Counted from the stretch's first letter, positions 44,573 through 54,248 are shown. The stretch: 64,000 nt of DNA from Actinomycetes bacterium (GCA_025358125.1 JANYKS010000020.1:1-64000); one strand, 5' to 3'. Program-made: numbers and translations. Notes: generated from the sequence alone by a model not told the origin.

Positions 44573-45718
44573 GTGGCAGTAGAACAGACCGATGTAGTGG
44601 TCGTCGGGGCAGGGATCATCGGTTCCAGCTGCGCATTCCATCTCGTGTCGCGAGGGCTGCGGGTGACTGTCGTGGAAGCGTTCGGCGGCCCGGCTGAAGG
44701 GAGTTCCGGGAAGTCGTTCGGGTCGATCCGCGGCCAGTGGGCGGACCCGCTGAACATCGAATTGTCGTGGCAGAGCATCTGCGCGTATCGCGACTTCGAG
44801 AGCCGTTACGGCTTCGACGTCGGCTATCGGCCGTCGGGCTATTTGTTCTTGGTGCACGAGAGCGATTGGCCTGCGCATCTGGAGACCGTCGAACTCCAGC
44901 GACGCCACGGGGTCCCGGTCGAAGTGCTGTCGACAGCCGCAGCGCAGACGATCACACCGTTCGAGCCGAACGGCATCGGTGGCGCGACCTGGGGGACTGC
45001 TGATGGAGCCGTCGATCCGCATTCCGTGACGGTCGCCTATCTGTCGATGGCGCGCGCGCTGGGCGCCTGTGTCCGATTCGGGCGGCCGGTCACGGCGATC
45101 GAATCGTGTGGGGCACGGTGGCGGCTGGCAGCCGGAGCCGACGAGATCGAGACGACGTTCGTCGTCAATGCCGCCGGCGGATGGTCGGGCGAGGTCGCTG
45201 CGCTTGCCGGACTGAGCGTGCCGGTGGTGCACTCGCGCCGAAGCATCTACTCGAGCGCCGCCGGAGCCGTTGCCGCGGCCCTGCCGATGACCCTGGACAC
45301 GGAGACTCGCGCGTACCTCCGCAGCGAGGGTTCGCGGGTCTTGTTCGGGATGGCCAAGCCGGTCGAGGTCGACGGATACGACACCAACGTCGACTGGGAT
45401 TGGATGGAGTTCGTCGTCGAAACGATGTCACAGCGGTTCCCTTGGCTGGCCTCTCTGCCGCTGGATCAGAAGGCGTGCTGGGCCGGCACCTACGACCTGT
45501 CACCCGACCACGCTGCGATCATCGGCGCCGATCCCGCAGCGCCGAAGTGGATCAACGCCTGCGGGTTTTCCGGACACGGCGTCATGCAGGCGCCTGAAGC
45601 CGGGCGACTCGTGGCCGAGGAGATCGTCGACGGTGCCGCCCACAGCCATGACATCGCGACGCTCCGCTTGGAACGTTTCGCGAACCCGAATCACATGAAC
45701 ACGGCGCTAGTGTTCTGA
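44573..45718 (+). CDS. FAD-dependent amine/amino-acid oxidoreductase (DAO family)
   Basis: 381 aa. The dinucleotide-binding VVVVGAGIIGSSCAFHLVSRGLRVTVVE opens the protein; a C-terminal GFSGHGVMQAPEAGRLVAEEI matches the DAO fold (glycine/sarcosine oxidase, DadA-type). These enzymes oxidise secondary or primary amines to imines. A strong AAGGAG lies 6 nt before the GTG start. First gene of the catabolic operon. Confidence 0.92.
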   Translation: MAVEQTDVVVVGAGIIGSSCAFHLVSRGLRVTVVEAFGGPAEGSSGKSFGSIRGQWADPLNIELSWQSICAYRDFESRYGFDVGYRPSGYLFLVHESDWPAHLETVELQRRHGVPVEVLSTAAAQTITPFEPNGIGGATWGTADGAVDPHSVTVAYLSMARALGACVRFGRPVTAIESCGARWRLAAGADEIETTFVVNAAGGWSGEVAALAGLSVPVVHSRRSIYSSAAGAVAAALPMTLDTETRAYLRSEGSRVLFGMAKPVEVDGYDTNVDWDWMEFVVETMSQRFPWLASLPLDQKACWAGTYDLSPDHAAIIGADPAAPKWINACGFSGHGVMQAPEAGRLVAEEIVDGAAHSHDIATLRLERFANPNHMNTALVF

Positions 45719-45770
45719 TGTCCACCGCCCCGGCCGCGCACCCGCCAGCCCGTCGCGATGAGGCGATCTG

Positions 45771-46919
45771 ATGTATCCAACTCTGCGAACCAGTCCCACC
45801 CGTGCACAGTGGATCGATGCGACAGCATCGACACTCGGTGATTTCGGTGATACGAACCGCAAGGCGCTCGACTCGGCTAACCGTGCCGGGGAGTTTCCCC
45901 GCGATCTGTACGCCGAGATGGGCAGACTCGGGTATCTCGGACCTCTGGTTCCGAAGGAGTTCGGTGGTCTCGGCGGCGGGGTAGCCGAGTATGTGGTCAT
46001 CAGTGAAGAGGTCGGTCGCCACGGTCTCGTCTCCGGCCAGATCGCGGCCCAGGGTCAGCGGTGGCTGCTCGATTGGGGCACCGATGACCAACAGGCGCAA
46101 TGGTTGCGTCCGATCGCGACCGGTGCAGCGGTGTTCTCCGAGTCGATCAGCGAACGCAACGCCGGGTCGTCGTTCAAGGCGATGCAGTCGACCGCCGAGC
46201 GTACGGGTTCGGACTGGCTGCTGACTGGCAGCAAGACGCACGTCAATCTCGGTGCGGACTGCGACGTCACCCTGTTCTACGCGATGGCGCCAGAGGGTTT
46301 GACGAGCTTCCTCGTCGACATGACGCTGCCGGGCATCAGCACACGTGTCACCGACCCGATCGGGCTGCGCCTGATCCGAACGGCTGACGTCGACTTCGAT
46401 CAGGTTCTCGTCTCGGACGAGGCTCGGCTCGGCCCCCCGGGCGGCGGGATGCAGACGTTTCTCTCGACGTTCAACATCAGCCGGCTCGGCAATGCGTCGG
46501 AGTTGATCGGCCTCGGCCGGCGGGCGCTCGAGCTCGGGCTGCGCTATGCCGGCGAGCGTCAGGTCGGGGCCAACATGGTCACCGATTTCCAGGGGATCCA
46601 GTGGCTGGTCGCCGATGCGTGGTGCGACCTGCAGGCAGCGTCCCTCGCCAGAGATGACGCCGCGATCGTCCACGAATCCGGCGTGGACATCGCGCTGCAC
46701 ACCTCGGTCGCGAAGAAGCTGTCGATCACCGCCGCCGAGCACGCCAGTGACGCTGCGTACAGCCTCGTCGGCGGCCACGGCCTGTACTTCGACGAGCCGT
46801 ACGCCGACATTCTCAATGACATCAAGGTCCTCAAAGTGGCCGGCGGATCGGCGGAGATCCTTCGCAACTACATCGCTCGACGCATCCTCAAGGATGCCGG
46901 CCACGAGGGTTTGTCATGA
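45771..46919 (+). CDS. Acyl-CoA dehydrogenase
   Basis: 382 aa, family length. Segments: LGYLGPLVPKEFGGLGG, FSESISERNAGSSFKAMQSTAERTGSDWLLTGSKTHVNLG and, near the end, HASDAAYSLVGGHGLYFDEPYADILNDIKVLKVAGGSAEILRNYIARRIL. The EP-x-AGSD segment is altered (ISERNAGSSF), and the usual catalytic Glu cannot be fixed by eye. FAD-dependent alpha,beta-dehydrogenation of a CoA ester is expected. The stop overlaps the next start (ATGA). Confidence 0.93.
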   Translation: MYPTLRTSPTRAQWIDATASTLGDFGDTNRKALDSANRAGEFPRDLYAEMGRLGYLGPLVPKEFGGLGGGVAEYVVISEEVGRHGLVSGQIAAQGQRWLLDWGTDDQQAQWLRPIATGAAVFSESISERNAGSSFKAMQSTAERTGSDWLLTGSKTHVNLGADCDVTLFYAMAPEGLTSFLVDMTLPGISTRVTDPIGLRLIRTADVDFDQVLVSDEARLGPPGGGMQTFLSTFNISRLGNASELIGLGRRALELGLRYAGERQVGANMVTDFQGIQWLVADAWCDLQAASLARDDAAIVHESGVDIALHTSVAKKLSITAAEHASDAAYSLVGGHGLYFDEPYADILNDIKVLKVAGGSAEILRNYIARRILKDAGHEGLS

Positions 46920-48340
46920 CCACGCCGGAGTCAACGCTTGCGCGAGTGCTTGTCGAACGTGCATCGCAACGTCCGCAATTGCGGCTCGGCACCGTGGACA
47001 ATCAGCTGGCATTGCCGGACGCTTTGGGCCTTGCCGCCGGACGCGCCCGTGCCATGCTTGGCGGCGGCCTGAAACCCGGGCAAACCGTGGCGCTGGTCGC
47101 CGACACGTCGACGGACTATCTGGTCACGTGGATGGCCTGCCTACTCGCCGGCGTTCCGGTCGCGCTGGTCAATCCGACGTACCCGGCGGAACTCCTCGAA
47201 CGGATGCTGCGCCCTCTCGGCCCGGCGCTCGTGGTCGACCAGCAGGCCGTCAAGGCGTTGTCGTCCGCAGGATCCTCAACGCTCGAGGGTCTGCCCGGCC
47301 TGGATGCCGGAAGATTCGACGTCGCGTCGTTCATGCACACGTCGGGCACGACCGGGCCGCCGAAGTTCTGTGCGCAGACCAACGAGTACTTCCTCCGACT
47401 CGCCCGCGCGATGGGTGACGCGCTCGAACTGGGGCCCGCCGACCGTGTCCTCGCGCCACTGCCGATGTTCCACGTCAACCCGATGGGCTACGGCATGATC
47501 GGGGCGCTCGTCGCAGGCGCCGACGCACTGACCGTCGACAAGTTCTCGGCGAGCCGCTTCTGGCCAGTGGTCATCGACGAGGGCGTGACCGTTCTCGTCC
47601 TCCACGCACCGCCAGTCGAGATCCTGAAGCGGGCAACGACGGTCGAGGCCGCATCCGGGCACCGGGTGCGAACGATGTTCTACGCCGATGGTCAGTTCAT
47701 GGACCAATTCGGCATCCCCGCCGCGGTCTCCGGCTACGGCTCGACCGAGGCGGCGGGAGTCACGCACCTCAAACGCTGGCGGGCAACCGACGACATCCCG
47801 GCCGACGCCAGCCGCCACGGTGGCCCGAGCCGAGACGACGTCGAATGGCGACTCGACGACGACAACATGATCCTCGTCCGCGAGTCCGCACCGGGCACGC
47901 TGTTCGACGGCTACGCGATCGAGAACGGGCTCGATCCGGGACGCGACGCGGACGGCTGGTTCGAAACCGGCGATATCGGCCGCACCGACGCGGACGGCAA
48001 CCTCGTCTTCGTCGAGCGCGCCGCCGAGTCGATCCGCGTGAAAGGGGAGTTCGTCCCCATTCCATTCGTCGAGGGTGAACTGTCGCGCATCGCCGGGATC
48101 GACGACCTGGCCATCTGGAAACGCAAGAGTGAGCTCGTCGACGACGAAGTGGTCCTCTACGCCGTCGCCGACCCGATTCCGTTGACGGAGATCAGCGTTG
48201 CAATCGCTGTCCTTCCGGCGTTCATGCGTCCCGTCGCCGTTGCCCAGATCCGCCGCATGCCGCGCGACGCAGCCGCCGGTAAAGTGCAGCGCCGGCTCCT
48301 CACCGAACAGGAGGTCGTCGCATGGACGGATCTGCGATGA
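46916..48340 (+). CDS. AMP-forming acyl-CoA ligase (ANL superfamily)
   Basis: 474 aa. The adenylation motif is FMHTSGTTGPPKFCAQTNEYF; later come VSGYGSTEAAG, DGWFETGDIGRTDADGNLVFVERA and, near the end, DAAAGKVQRRLL with the catalytic Lys. Makes an acyl-CoA from a carboxylic acid and ATP, so it may supply the substrate of the neighbouring dehydrogenase. Overlaps both neighbours by 4 nt. Confidence 0.93.
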   Translation: MTTPESTLARVLVERASQRPQLRLGTVDNQLALPDALGLAAGRARAMLGGGLKPGQTVALVADTSTDYLVTWMACLLAGVPVALVNPTYPAELLERMLRPLGPALVVDQQAVKALSSAGSSTLEGLPGLDAGRFDVASFMHTSGTTGPPKFCAQTNEYFLRLARAMGDALELGPADRVLAPLPMFHVNPMGYGMIGALVAGADALTVDKFSASRFWPVVIDEGVTVLVLHAPPVEILKRATTVEAASGHRVRTMFYADGQFMDQFGIPAAVSGYGSTEAAGVTHLKRWRATDDIPADASRHGGPSRDDVEWRLDDDNMILVRESAPGTLFDGYAIENGLDPGRDADGWFETGDIGRTDADGNLVFVERAAESIRVKGEFVPIPFVEGELSRIAGIDDLAIWKRKSELVDDEVVLYAVADPIPLTEISVAIAVLPAFMRPVAVAQIRRMPRDAAAGKVQRRLLTEQEVVAWTDLR

Positions 48341-49167
48341 CCCTGCCCGACTGGGCGTTCGACATGGTCGATCTCCACGCCCACGCATCGCCGAGCTTGC
48401 TACCCCGCCACGGCGACGACCGGTCGACGGTCGCGGCCGAGCGCGCCCAGGGCTTCCGGACGGTCGTGCTGAAGGCGCACGAGGGCAGCACGGTCGAGCG
48501 CGCGGCGATCGCCGGTGACGACGTGTACGGCGGTGTCGTGCTCAACAGTGCCGTCGGTGGTGCCAGCCCGGACGCGGTGGAGGTCGCCGCGAGACTGGGT
48601 GGCCGGATGGTCTGGATGCCGACCGTTTCTGCTCGCACGCACAAGGCGGGCGCCACCTCACCGGAGCTGTCGGTTCATCGGGGTTTCGAGCTGCGGCCGG
48701 TCGACGTCGTCGACGACGCCAAGTTGCGGCCCGAGTGGTTCGATGTCATCGACGCGGTTGCGGCGCATGATCTCGTTCTCGCCAGTGGGCACCTCAGCGC
48801 TGCTGAGACGGTCGTCCTGTTCACCGAGGCCCGTCGCCGAGGTGTGCAGCGGCTGATGGTCAACCATCCGAAGATGCCGTTCCTCGGTTGGTCCGACGAA
48901 GCCTCAGATGCCCTCGCCGAACTCGGGGCGTATCTGGAACTCGGCATCCTTCCCGATCTGCTCAGCCCGCCCGAGTCGTCGAGCCTCACACTGCTCGACA
49001 CGTACCCGACGTCGCTGCTGGTGTTCGGCGCCGACCTGGGGCATGCCCATCACCCCACTCCGGCCGCCGGCATCGCCCCGTGGATGCGGGCACTGGAGAA
49101 GCGGGCGGGAGCCCGGACCGCCGAGAGGATCGTCAAGATCACGAGCCGGGACCTGTTGTTGCCGTGA
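48337..49167 (+). CDS. DUF6282 amidohydrolase-like protein
   Basis: 276 aa. Metal-hydrolase marks: FDMVDLHAHASPSLLPRHGDD near the N-terminus, VASGHLSAAETV-like ASGHLSAAETVVLFTEARRRGVQRLMVNHPKMPF, and FGADLGHAHHPTPAAGI near the C-terminus. These fit a TIM-barrel amidohydrolase relative of family DUF6282, whose reactions are mostly unassigned. The ATG at 48337 overlaps the ligase stop. An in-frame ATG at 48322 is an alternative. Confidence 0.85.
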   Translation: MTLPDWAFDMVDLHAHASPSLLPRHGDDRSTVAAERAQGFRTVVLKAHEGSTVERAAIAGDDVYGGVVLNSAVGGASPDAVEVAARLGGRMVWMPTVSARTHKAGATSPELSVHRGFELRPVDVVDDAKLRPEWFDVIDAVAAHDLVLASGHLSAAETVVLFTEARRRGVQRLMVNHPKMPFLGWSDEASDALAELGAYLELGILPDLLSPPESSSLTLLDTYPTSLLVFGADLGHAHHPTPAAGIAPWMRALEKRAGARTAERIVKITSRDLLLP

Positions 49168-50252
49168 GCGTCGTTGCACTTCTGCCGGGTGACGGCATCG
49201 GATCCGAGATCCTCGATGGACCCGTCTCGTACCTGCGCCAACTCGAACGCCGTGGCGCACCGGTGACCATCGCCGGACCGTTCTCGTATGGCACGAGCGG
49301 ATGGCTCGAAACGGGCTCGATCCTGCCCGCCGAGACCATCGAAGCGTGCCGCACCGCCGACGTCATCCTCTCCGGCGCGGTCGGCACACATCCGGGCGTG
49401 ACATCCGAGCAGTGCCCAAACCCCGAAGCCGCGCTCATCGAACTCCGCCACATCTTCGACCTCCGCATCAGCGTCCGAACCGTGTGGATCCCCGACGGAC
49501 CCGACGTGATCGTCGTGCGCAACATCACGGGCGGCGCGTACGCCGGCCCCGAACTTCGTCGAGAGAGCGACGGCACCACGGCGGCCGAGGACCGAATGGT
49601 GCTCGAACCGGATCGGGTTCGCGAGGTCTTGCGCATCGCCGCCGACTACGCCGCGCAACGTCCAGATCGGCGCACCATCAGCGTCGACAAGGCCAGCGTC
49701 TTCGCGACCTCCCGGTTGTGGCGCAAGATCGCAGCAGAAGTCCTCATTCCGGCGGGTATCCCGTTCGACAATGTGAATGTCGACCGAGCCGCGTACGAGC
49801 TCGTCAAGTACGAACAGCTCCCCGGAGTCGTCGTGACCGAGGGGATCTTCGGCGACATCTTGTCCGACGTGCTCTGCGCTCGCGCCGGCTCGCCCGCGTT
49901 GTGCGGATCGGCGGCCATCAACCCGGATCGGAAGTTCGGGCACGGCGCCACCGCGCTGTTCGAACCGGCACACGGATCATCACCACACCGCACCGGTAGC
50001 CGGCGGTCCAATCCGATCGGAGCATGGCTCGCTCTCGCCGACCTTCTCCAATGGTGCCCCGACCTCGCACCCCTCGGCCTCGGCCACGCCGTGCGCTCGG
50101 CCGTCGAACGTGCCGTCGACAACGGACCGCCGACGTATGACCTCGCCCCACCTGGCACGGAGAAGCTCTCCGGCATGGACGAATTCAACGAACGCGTCCT
50201 CGACGCCCTCGACACCCCTCTTGCCAGAGAAATCAAGGAGACCATCCAATGA
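49164..50252 (+). CDS. Isocitrate/isopropylmalate dehydrogenase family enzyme
   Basis: 362 aa beta-decarboxylating dehydrogenase fold: VVALLPGDGIGSEIL, LRHIFDLRISVRTVWI, VRNITGGAYAG, VDKASVFATSRLWRKI, VNVDRAAYELV, TEGIFGDILSD and ALFEPAHGSSPHRTG. The residues resemble the isopropylmalate/tartrate dehydrogenase subgroup rather than true isocitrate dehydrogenase. It would oxidise and decarboxylate a 2-hydroxy acid with NAD. The GTG start overlaps the DUF6282 stop and its own stop overlaps the next ATG. It is far from any leu genes, so a catabolic role is likelier than leucine synthesis. Confidence 0.9.
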   Translation: MSVVALLPGDGIGSEILDGPVSYLRQLERRGAPVTIAGPFSYGTSGWLETGSILPAETIEACRTADVILSGAVGTHPGVTSEQCPNPEAALIELRHIFDLRISVRTVWIPDGPDVIVVRNITGGAYAGPELRRESDGTTAAEDRMVLEPDRVREVLRIAADYAAQRPDRRTISVDKASVFATSRLWRKIAAEVLIPAGIPFDNVNVDRAAYELVKYEQLPGVVVTEGIFGDILSDVLCARAGSPALCGSAAINPDRKFGHGATALFEPAHGSSPHRTGSRRSNPIGAWLALADLLQWCPDLAPLGLGHAVRSAVERAVDNGPPTYDLAPPGTEKLSGMDEFNERVLDALDTPLAREIKETIQ

Positions 50253-51877
50253 ATGCATTCGCAGGACGCAGCTCACTCTTCCCGATCGGGCCGACGACAC
50301 CCTTCGCCTTCGCGAGCGGATCACCCGAACGACAACGGATCGCGGTCGCCCTCGAAGAAATTCGGTCGGCGAACTTCGACGTCGCCAACATCATCGACGG
50401 GCAAGAGGTGCGCACCGGCCGGACAGCACCGATCGTCACTCCCCACGATCACGCCCGCCAACTCGGCCAGGTCCATCACGCCGGTGCCACAGAAGCTGCC
50501 AGCGCGATCGAGGCAGCCACTCGCGCCTCGGCCTGGTGGAGCCGCACCCCATGGGAAGAACGCGCTGCACCGTTCCTGCGCGCCGCCGACATGCTCCAGT
50601 ACGGTCCGTGGCGCGAGCGGCTCAACGCCGCCACGATGCTCGAACTGTCCAAAACGACATATCAGGCCGACATCGACGCCGGATGCGAAACGTTCGACTT
50701 CATCCGCGCCAACGTCGAGAACATGGTCCGCATGTACGACGTCCAGCCGGGGTCGTCGCCCGGCATGTGGAACCGGGTCGAGTACCGGCCACTCGAGGGC
50801 TTCGTTTTTGCGGTGACACCCTTCAACTTCACATGCATGAACAACCTCGCATTCGGTCCAGCACTTCTCGGCAACACCGTTGTCTGGAAACCGGCAGAGA
50901 GCGCCTCGCTCGTCGCCCACCTCGCACTCCAACTGCTGCGCGAAGCCGGCCTGCCGGACGGTGTCGTCAACATCGTCTACGGCGACGGCGCCGAGATCGG
51001 CGACGTCGCACTCGCTCACCGTGATCTCGCCGCGGTCCATTTCACCGGCTCCACCGCCACGTTCCAGCACATCTGGAAGACGATTGGCGGCAACATCGCG
51101 AACTATCGCAACTATCCGCGCCTCGTCGGGGAGACCGGCGGCAAAGACTTCATCCTCGCCCACCCCAGTGCCGACCTCGAGCCGCTCGCCGTCGCATGCA
51201 TCCGCGGCGCCTACGAGTATCAGGGACAGAAGTGCTCTGCCGCGTCGCGCCTCTACGCACCACGGAGCCTGTGGCCAAAGCTTCGCGAACGGCTGATCGA
51301 ACTCACCGAATCGATCGTCGTCGGCGACCCGACCGAGGCAGAAACATACGTCGGCGCCGTCATCAACGCCCGCCAACACGCCAAGCACGCCGCCGCTCTT
51401 GCTCGGGCACGTAGCGAGAACCTCGTCGTCGTCGGCGGAAACACCGACGACTCCGTCGGCTGGTTCGTCGACCCGACAATCTTGGAAGTCAGCGATCCCA
51501 GGTCATCGTTCATCACCGAAGAATTGTTCGCCCCGGTCCTCTCCACATTCGTCTACGAAGACGCCGACTGGGACAAGACACTCGGCGTGGTGGACTCCTC
51601 GACGGCGTACGGGCTGACCGGGGCCGTGTTCGCCCAGGACCGCACCGCGGTCGAGCAGGCCAACGACGTCCTTCGCTACGCAGCCGGCAACTTCTACGTC
51701 AACGACAAACCAACCGGATCCGTCGTCGGCCAGCAACCGTTCGGCGGTGCCCGGGCCTCAGGCACCAACGACAAGGCCGGCACGATGTGGAACATGATCC
51801 GCTTCGCCAGCCCCCGCGCGATCAAAGAGAACCATCTTGCGGTCACCGAATTTGGCTATCCGCACCTCGAACCGTGA
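50249..51877 (+). CDS. Aldehyde dehydrogenase, glutamate-semialdehyde (P5CDH) type
   Basis: 542 aa. Matches single-function P5C dehydrogenase: AVTPFNFTCMNNLAFGPALLGNTVVWKPAESA, the catalytic Cys in AYEYQGQKCSAASRLYAP, Glu in LVGETGGKDFILAHP, and TGSVVGQQPFGGARASGTNDKAG near the end. It would oxidise a semialdehyde. As it lies in the catabolic operon and has no proline dehydrogenase beside it, its substrate may not be P5C. Start ATGA overlap. Confidence 0.93.
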   Translation: MNAFAGRSSLFPIGPTTPFAFASGSPERQRIAVALEEIRSANFDVANIIDGQEVRTGRTAPIVTPHDHARQLGQVHHAGATEAASAIEAATRASAWWSRTPWEERAAPFLRAADMLQYGPWRERLNAATMLELSKTTYQADIDAGCETFDFIRANVENMVRMYDVQPGSSPGMWNRVEYRPLEGFVFAVTPFNFTCMNNLAFGPALLGNTVVWKPAESASLVAHLALQLLREAGLPDGVVNIVYGDGAEIGDVALAHRDLAAVHFTGSTATFQHIWKTIGGNIANYRNYPRLVGETGGKDFILAHPSADLEPLAVACIRGAYEYQGQKCSAASRLYAPRSLWPKLRERLIELTESIVVGDPTEAETYVGAVINARQHAKHAAALARARSENLVVVGGNTDDSVGWFVDPTILEVSDPRSSFITEELFAPVLSTFVYEDADWDKTLGVVDSSTAYGLTGAVFAQDRTAVEQANDVLRYAAGNFYVNDKPTGSVVGQQPFGGARASGTNDKAGTMWNMIRFASPRAIKENHLAVTEFGYPHLEP

Positions 51878-51921
51878 CACCGATCCGCAGGACGCCGCCT
51901 CTCATCATCAAGGAGAAATCA

Positions 51922-52761
51922 ATGCCTATCAGCGTTTGCATCGCGGGGACAACGGGATGGACGGGCAGCGTGGTCGCCCGCCATCTGCTCGCTTCCGAAG
52001 AGTTCGAGGTCGTTGGCGCCATTGCTCGCCGCAGCGCCGGGAGAGATCTCGGAGAGGTGCTGGGGGTGGCAGCGAACGGCGTCACCATCCGCCACAGCCT
52101 GGAGGACGTGTTGGCAGACGGATCCGATGTCGATGTCCTCGTCGACTACACCGATCCGATCTCGGTCAAGCCGAGAACCCTCGAGGCGCTGGCCAAGGGA
52201 ATCAGAGTGGTCATCGGCACATCCGGGTTGACTGCGGCGGACTACGCGGAGATCGAGCACGAGGCGTCCGCCAACGATCTCGGAGTCATCGCTGCCGGCA
52301 ACTTCTCGATCACCGCAGCCCTCGCCAAACACTTTTCGCTGCTCGCCGCCCGCCATCTGCCGTCCTGGGAGATCATCGACTACGCCAGTGCTGCGAAAAC
52401 AGATGCGCCGAGCGGCACCACCCGAGAACTCGCCGAAAGCATGGGCGACGTCGCCCAATCGGCGCTCGGGGTGGCGCTCGACAAAACGCACGGACCGAGA
52501 GAAGCGCGTGGTGCCACCATTGGTGGAACACAGGTTCACTCCGTTCGCCTTCCCGGTTTCATCATCGCTTTCGAGACACTCTTCGGGTTGCCGGACGAAC
52601 GGTTGACGATTCGTCACGACGCCGGTTCGGGCGCCGAGCCCTATGCCGTCGGAACGCTCCTGGCCGCCAGGATGGTCATGGAGACCACAGGTCTCATCCG
52701 AGGCCTGGATCGATTGCTGTTCGGCGACGCTCCCGCCGCACCGACGACGGGCGCGTCTTGA
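51922..52761 (+). CDS. DapB-like (dihydrodipicolinate reductase family) oxidoreductase
   Basis: 279 aa. N-terminal Rossmann ISVCIAGTTGWTGSVVARHLL, then TSGLTAADYAEIE and IIDYASAAKTDAPSGTTRELAE. The K-x-DAPSGT motif of DapB is kept, but the preceding His pair (HHxxK) is DYASAAK. A paralogue with altered specificity is more likely than the lysine-pathway enzyme. AAGGAG lies 6-7 nt before ATG 51922. Confidence 0.87.
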   Translation: MPISVCIAGTTGWTGSVVARHLLASEEFEVVGAIARRSAGRDLGEVLGVAANGVTIRHSLEDVLADGSDVDVLVDYTDPISVKPRTLEALAKGIRVVIGTSGLTAADYAEIEHEASANDLGVIAAGNFSITAALAKHFSLLAARHLPSWEIIDYASAAKTDAPSGTTRELAESMGDVAQSALGVALDKTHGPREARGATIGGTQVHSVRLPGFIIAFETLFGLPDERLTIRHDAGSGAEPYAVGTLLAARMVMETTGLIRGLDRLLFGDAPAAPTTGAS

Positions 52762-52808
52762 CCACGCCGTCCCCTGTCCGATTTGGACACTGACCGAGAG
52801 GAAACGAA

Positions 52809-53264
52809 ATGTCTCAAGGCCGCAGCGAACCGTTCCAAACCCTGCACCACTTGTGCATAGTGGTTCGCGACATCGAATCATCGCGCCGCAACTACGAGGC
52901 GCTGGGCATCGGCCCCTGGCGCGACTACCCACCATTGGACAGTTACACCCACCTCAACGTGGCGAACCGCGACGCGTTCATGCAGCTGCGGTACATGATG
53001 TGCGACCTCGAGAACGTGCAGCTCCAGCTGTGCCAGCCGCCGGAACTGGACTGCGCACAGCGTCGCTTCCTCGACGAGCACGGCGAGGGCGTCTTCCACA
53101 TCAGCTTCGAAACCGACCTCGAGGCGGCGGAACAGATCACCGCCGATCGAGGCATCGGCATCCTGGTGAGCGGCCGCCGAGACGACGGCAGCGGTTTCAC
53201 CTACTTCGACACCCAGGCATCGACGGGGGTCACGATCGCCGGACGCAGAACCACGAACCCCTGA
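52809..53264 (+). CDS. VOC (glyoxalase-fold) protein
   Basis: 151 aa. FQTLHHLCIVVRDIESSRRNYEALGIGPWRDY opens a glyoxalase/bleomycin-resistance fold of the methylmalonyl-CoA-epimerase-like type; a metal-binding His in HLCIVV and another in VFHISFET are visible. AGAGGAAACGAA precedes ATG. Probably the last gene of the operon (47-nt gap). Confidence 0.85.
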   Translation: MSQGRSEPFQTLHHLCIVVRDIESSRRNYEALGIGPWRDYPPLDSYTHLNVANRDAFMQLRYMMCDLENVQLQLCQPPELDCAQRRFLDEHGEGVFHISFETDLEAAEQITADRGIGILVSGRRDDGSGFTYFDTQASTGVTIAGRRTTNP

Positions 53265-53385
53265 ACCTCTGAACCAAAATTGGCGGGCCGACACAGCAAG
53301 TGGAGCTGAGGCTCGAGACGATTCCTGGAGCAGGGTTGGTTCGGCTGACCTACGCTCTTCGTGTCGACAATGGAGAGGAACAGTC

Positions 53386-54180
53386 ATGGCCAATCGAGAG
53401 AGTTACGCACCGGGCACGCCGTCGTGGGTGGATCTGGCAACGAGTGATCAGGCAGCAGCGAAGTCGTTCTACGGGGCGCTGTTCGGCTGGTCCTACGACG
53501 ATCTAGCAGTCGGTGACGACGTGTTCTATTCGATGGCCACCCTCCGGGGCGCGAACGTTGCCGCGATCGCGCCGCAGCAGGCCGAACAGGCGGCGGCCGG
53601 GGTGCCGCCCCATTGGCAGATGTACGTCACCGTCGACGATGTCGACGCTGCCGCAGCGTTAGTCGAAGGCGCTGGCGGCTCCGTTCACGTCCCGCCGTTC
53701 GATGTGATGGACGCCGGTCGGATGGCAGTGATCACCGATCCGGCAGGAGCATTCCTGATGCTGTGGACGCCGATCAACAACCCTGGCGCGGGAATCGTCA
53801 ACGAGCCCGGCGCCTTCACATGGTCAGAGCTGGTTGCGCCGCCCAACGACCGCACGGCCAGTTTCTACGAAACGGTCACCGGCCTGAAGTTGATCTCGAC
53901 GCCGATGGGCGACGGATCGGCATATGACGGCTTCACGCTCGACGGCACCGCCGACACGATGCTGGCCGGCACGATGCCGCCGCAGATGCCGGGAGTGCCG
54001 GCCCACTGGAGCATCTACTTCGGCGCCGCGGATGTCGATGCCACGGCGGCCAAGGTCACAGAGCTCGGCGGCACGCTGATCGTCGAGCCGTTCGACATTC
54101 CGGTGGGCCGCATGGCGGTCGCCGCCGACCCACAGGGCGCGATGTTCAACCTGTTCCAGATGGCGCCGGCGGCCGAGTGA
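53386..54180 (+). CDS. Two-domain VOC protein
   Basis: 264 aa with two tandem glyoxalase-fold units: PSWVDLATSDQAAAKSFYGALFGWSYD and FTWSELVAPPNDRTASFYETVTGL. Each ends DPxGAxFxLW/LF. The layout is that of the mycobacterial CFP30B/27-kDa-type proteins, of uncertain catalytic role. GAGAGGAACAGTC precedes ATG. Confidence 0.88.
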   Translation: MANRESYAPGTPSWVDLATSDQAAAKSFYGALFGWSYDDLAVGDDVFYSMATLRGANVAAIAPQQAEQAAAGVPPHWQMYVTVDDVDAAAALVEGAGGSVHVPPFDVMDAGRMAVITDPAGAFLMLWTPINNPGAGIVNEPGAFTWSELVAPPNDRTASFYETVTGLKLISTPMGDGSAYDGFTLDGTADTMLAGTMPPQMPGVPAHWSIYFGAADVDATAAKVTELGGTLIVEPFDIPVGRMAVAADPQGAMFNLFQMAPAAE

Positions 54181-54248
54181 GCCGCGGCCGCCCGCCATCG
54201 ACTTCGACGCATAGGTAGACGGATCACACGGGAGCGCTGAAGACGTTC

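Noticed and set aside
45582-46904. Antisense frame across the acyl-CoA dehydrogenase (440 codons)
   Set aside because: Mirror of a strong coding gene with no family features.
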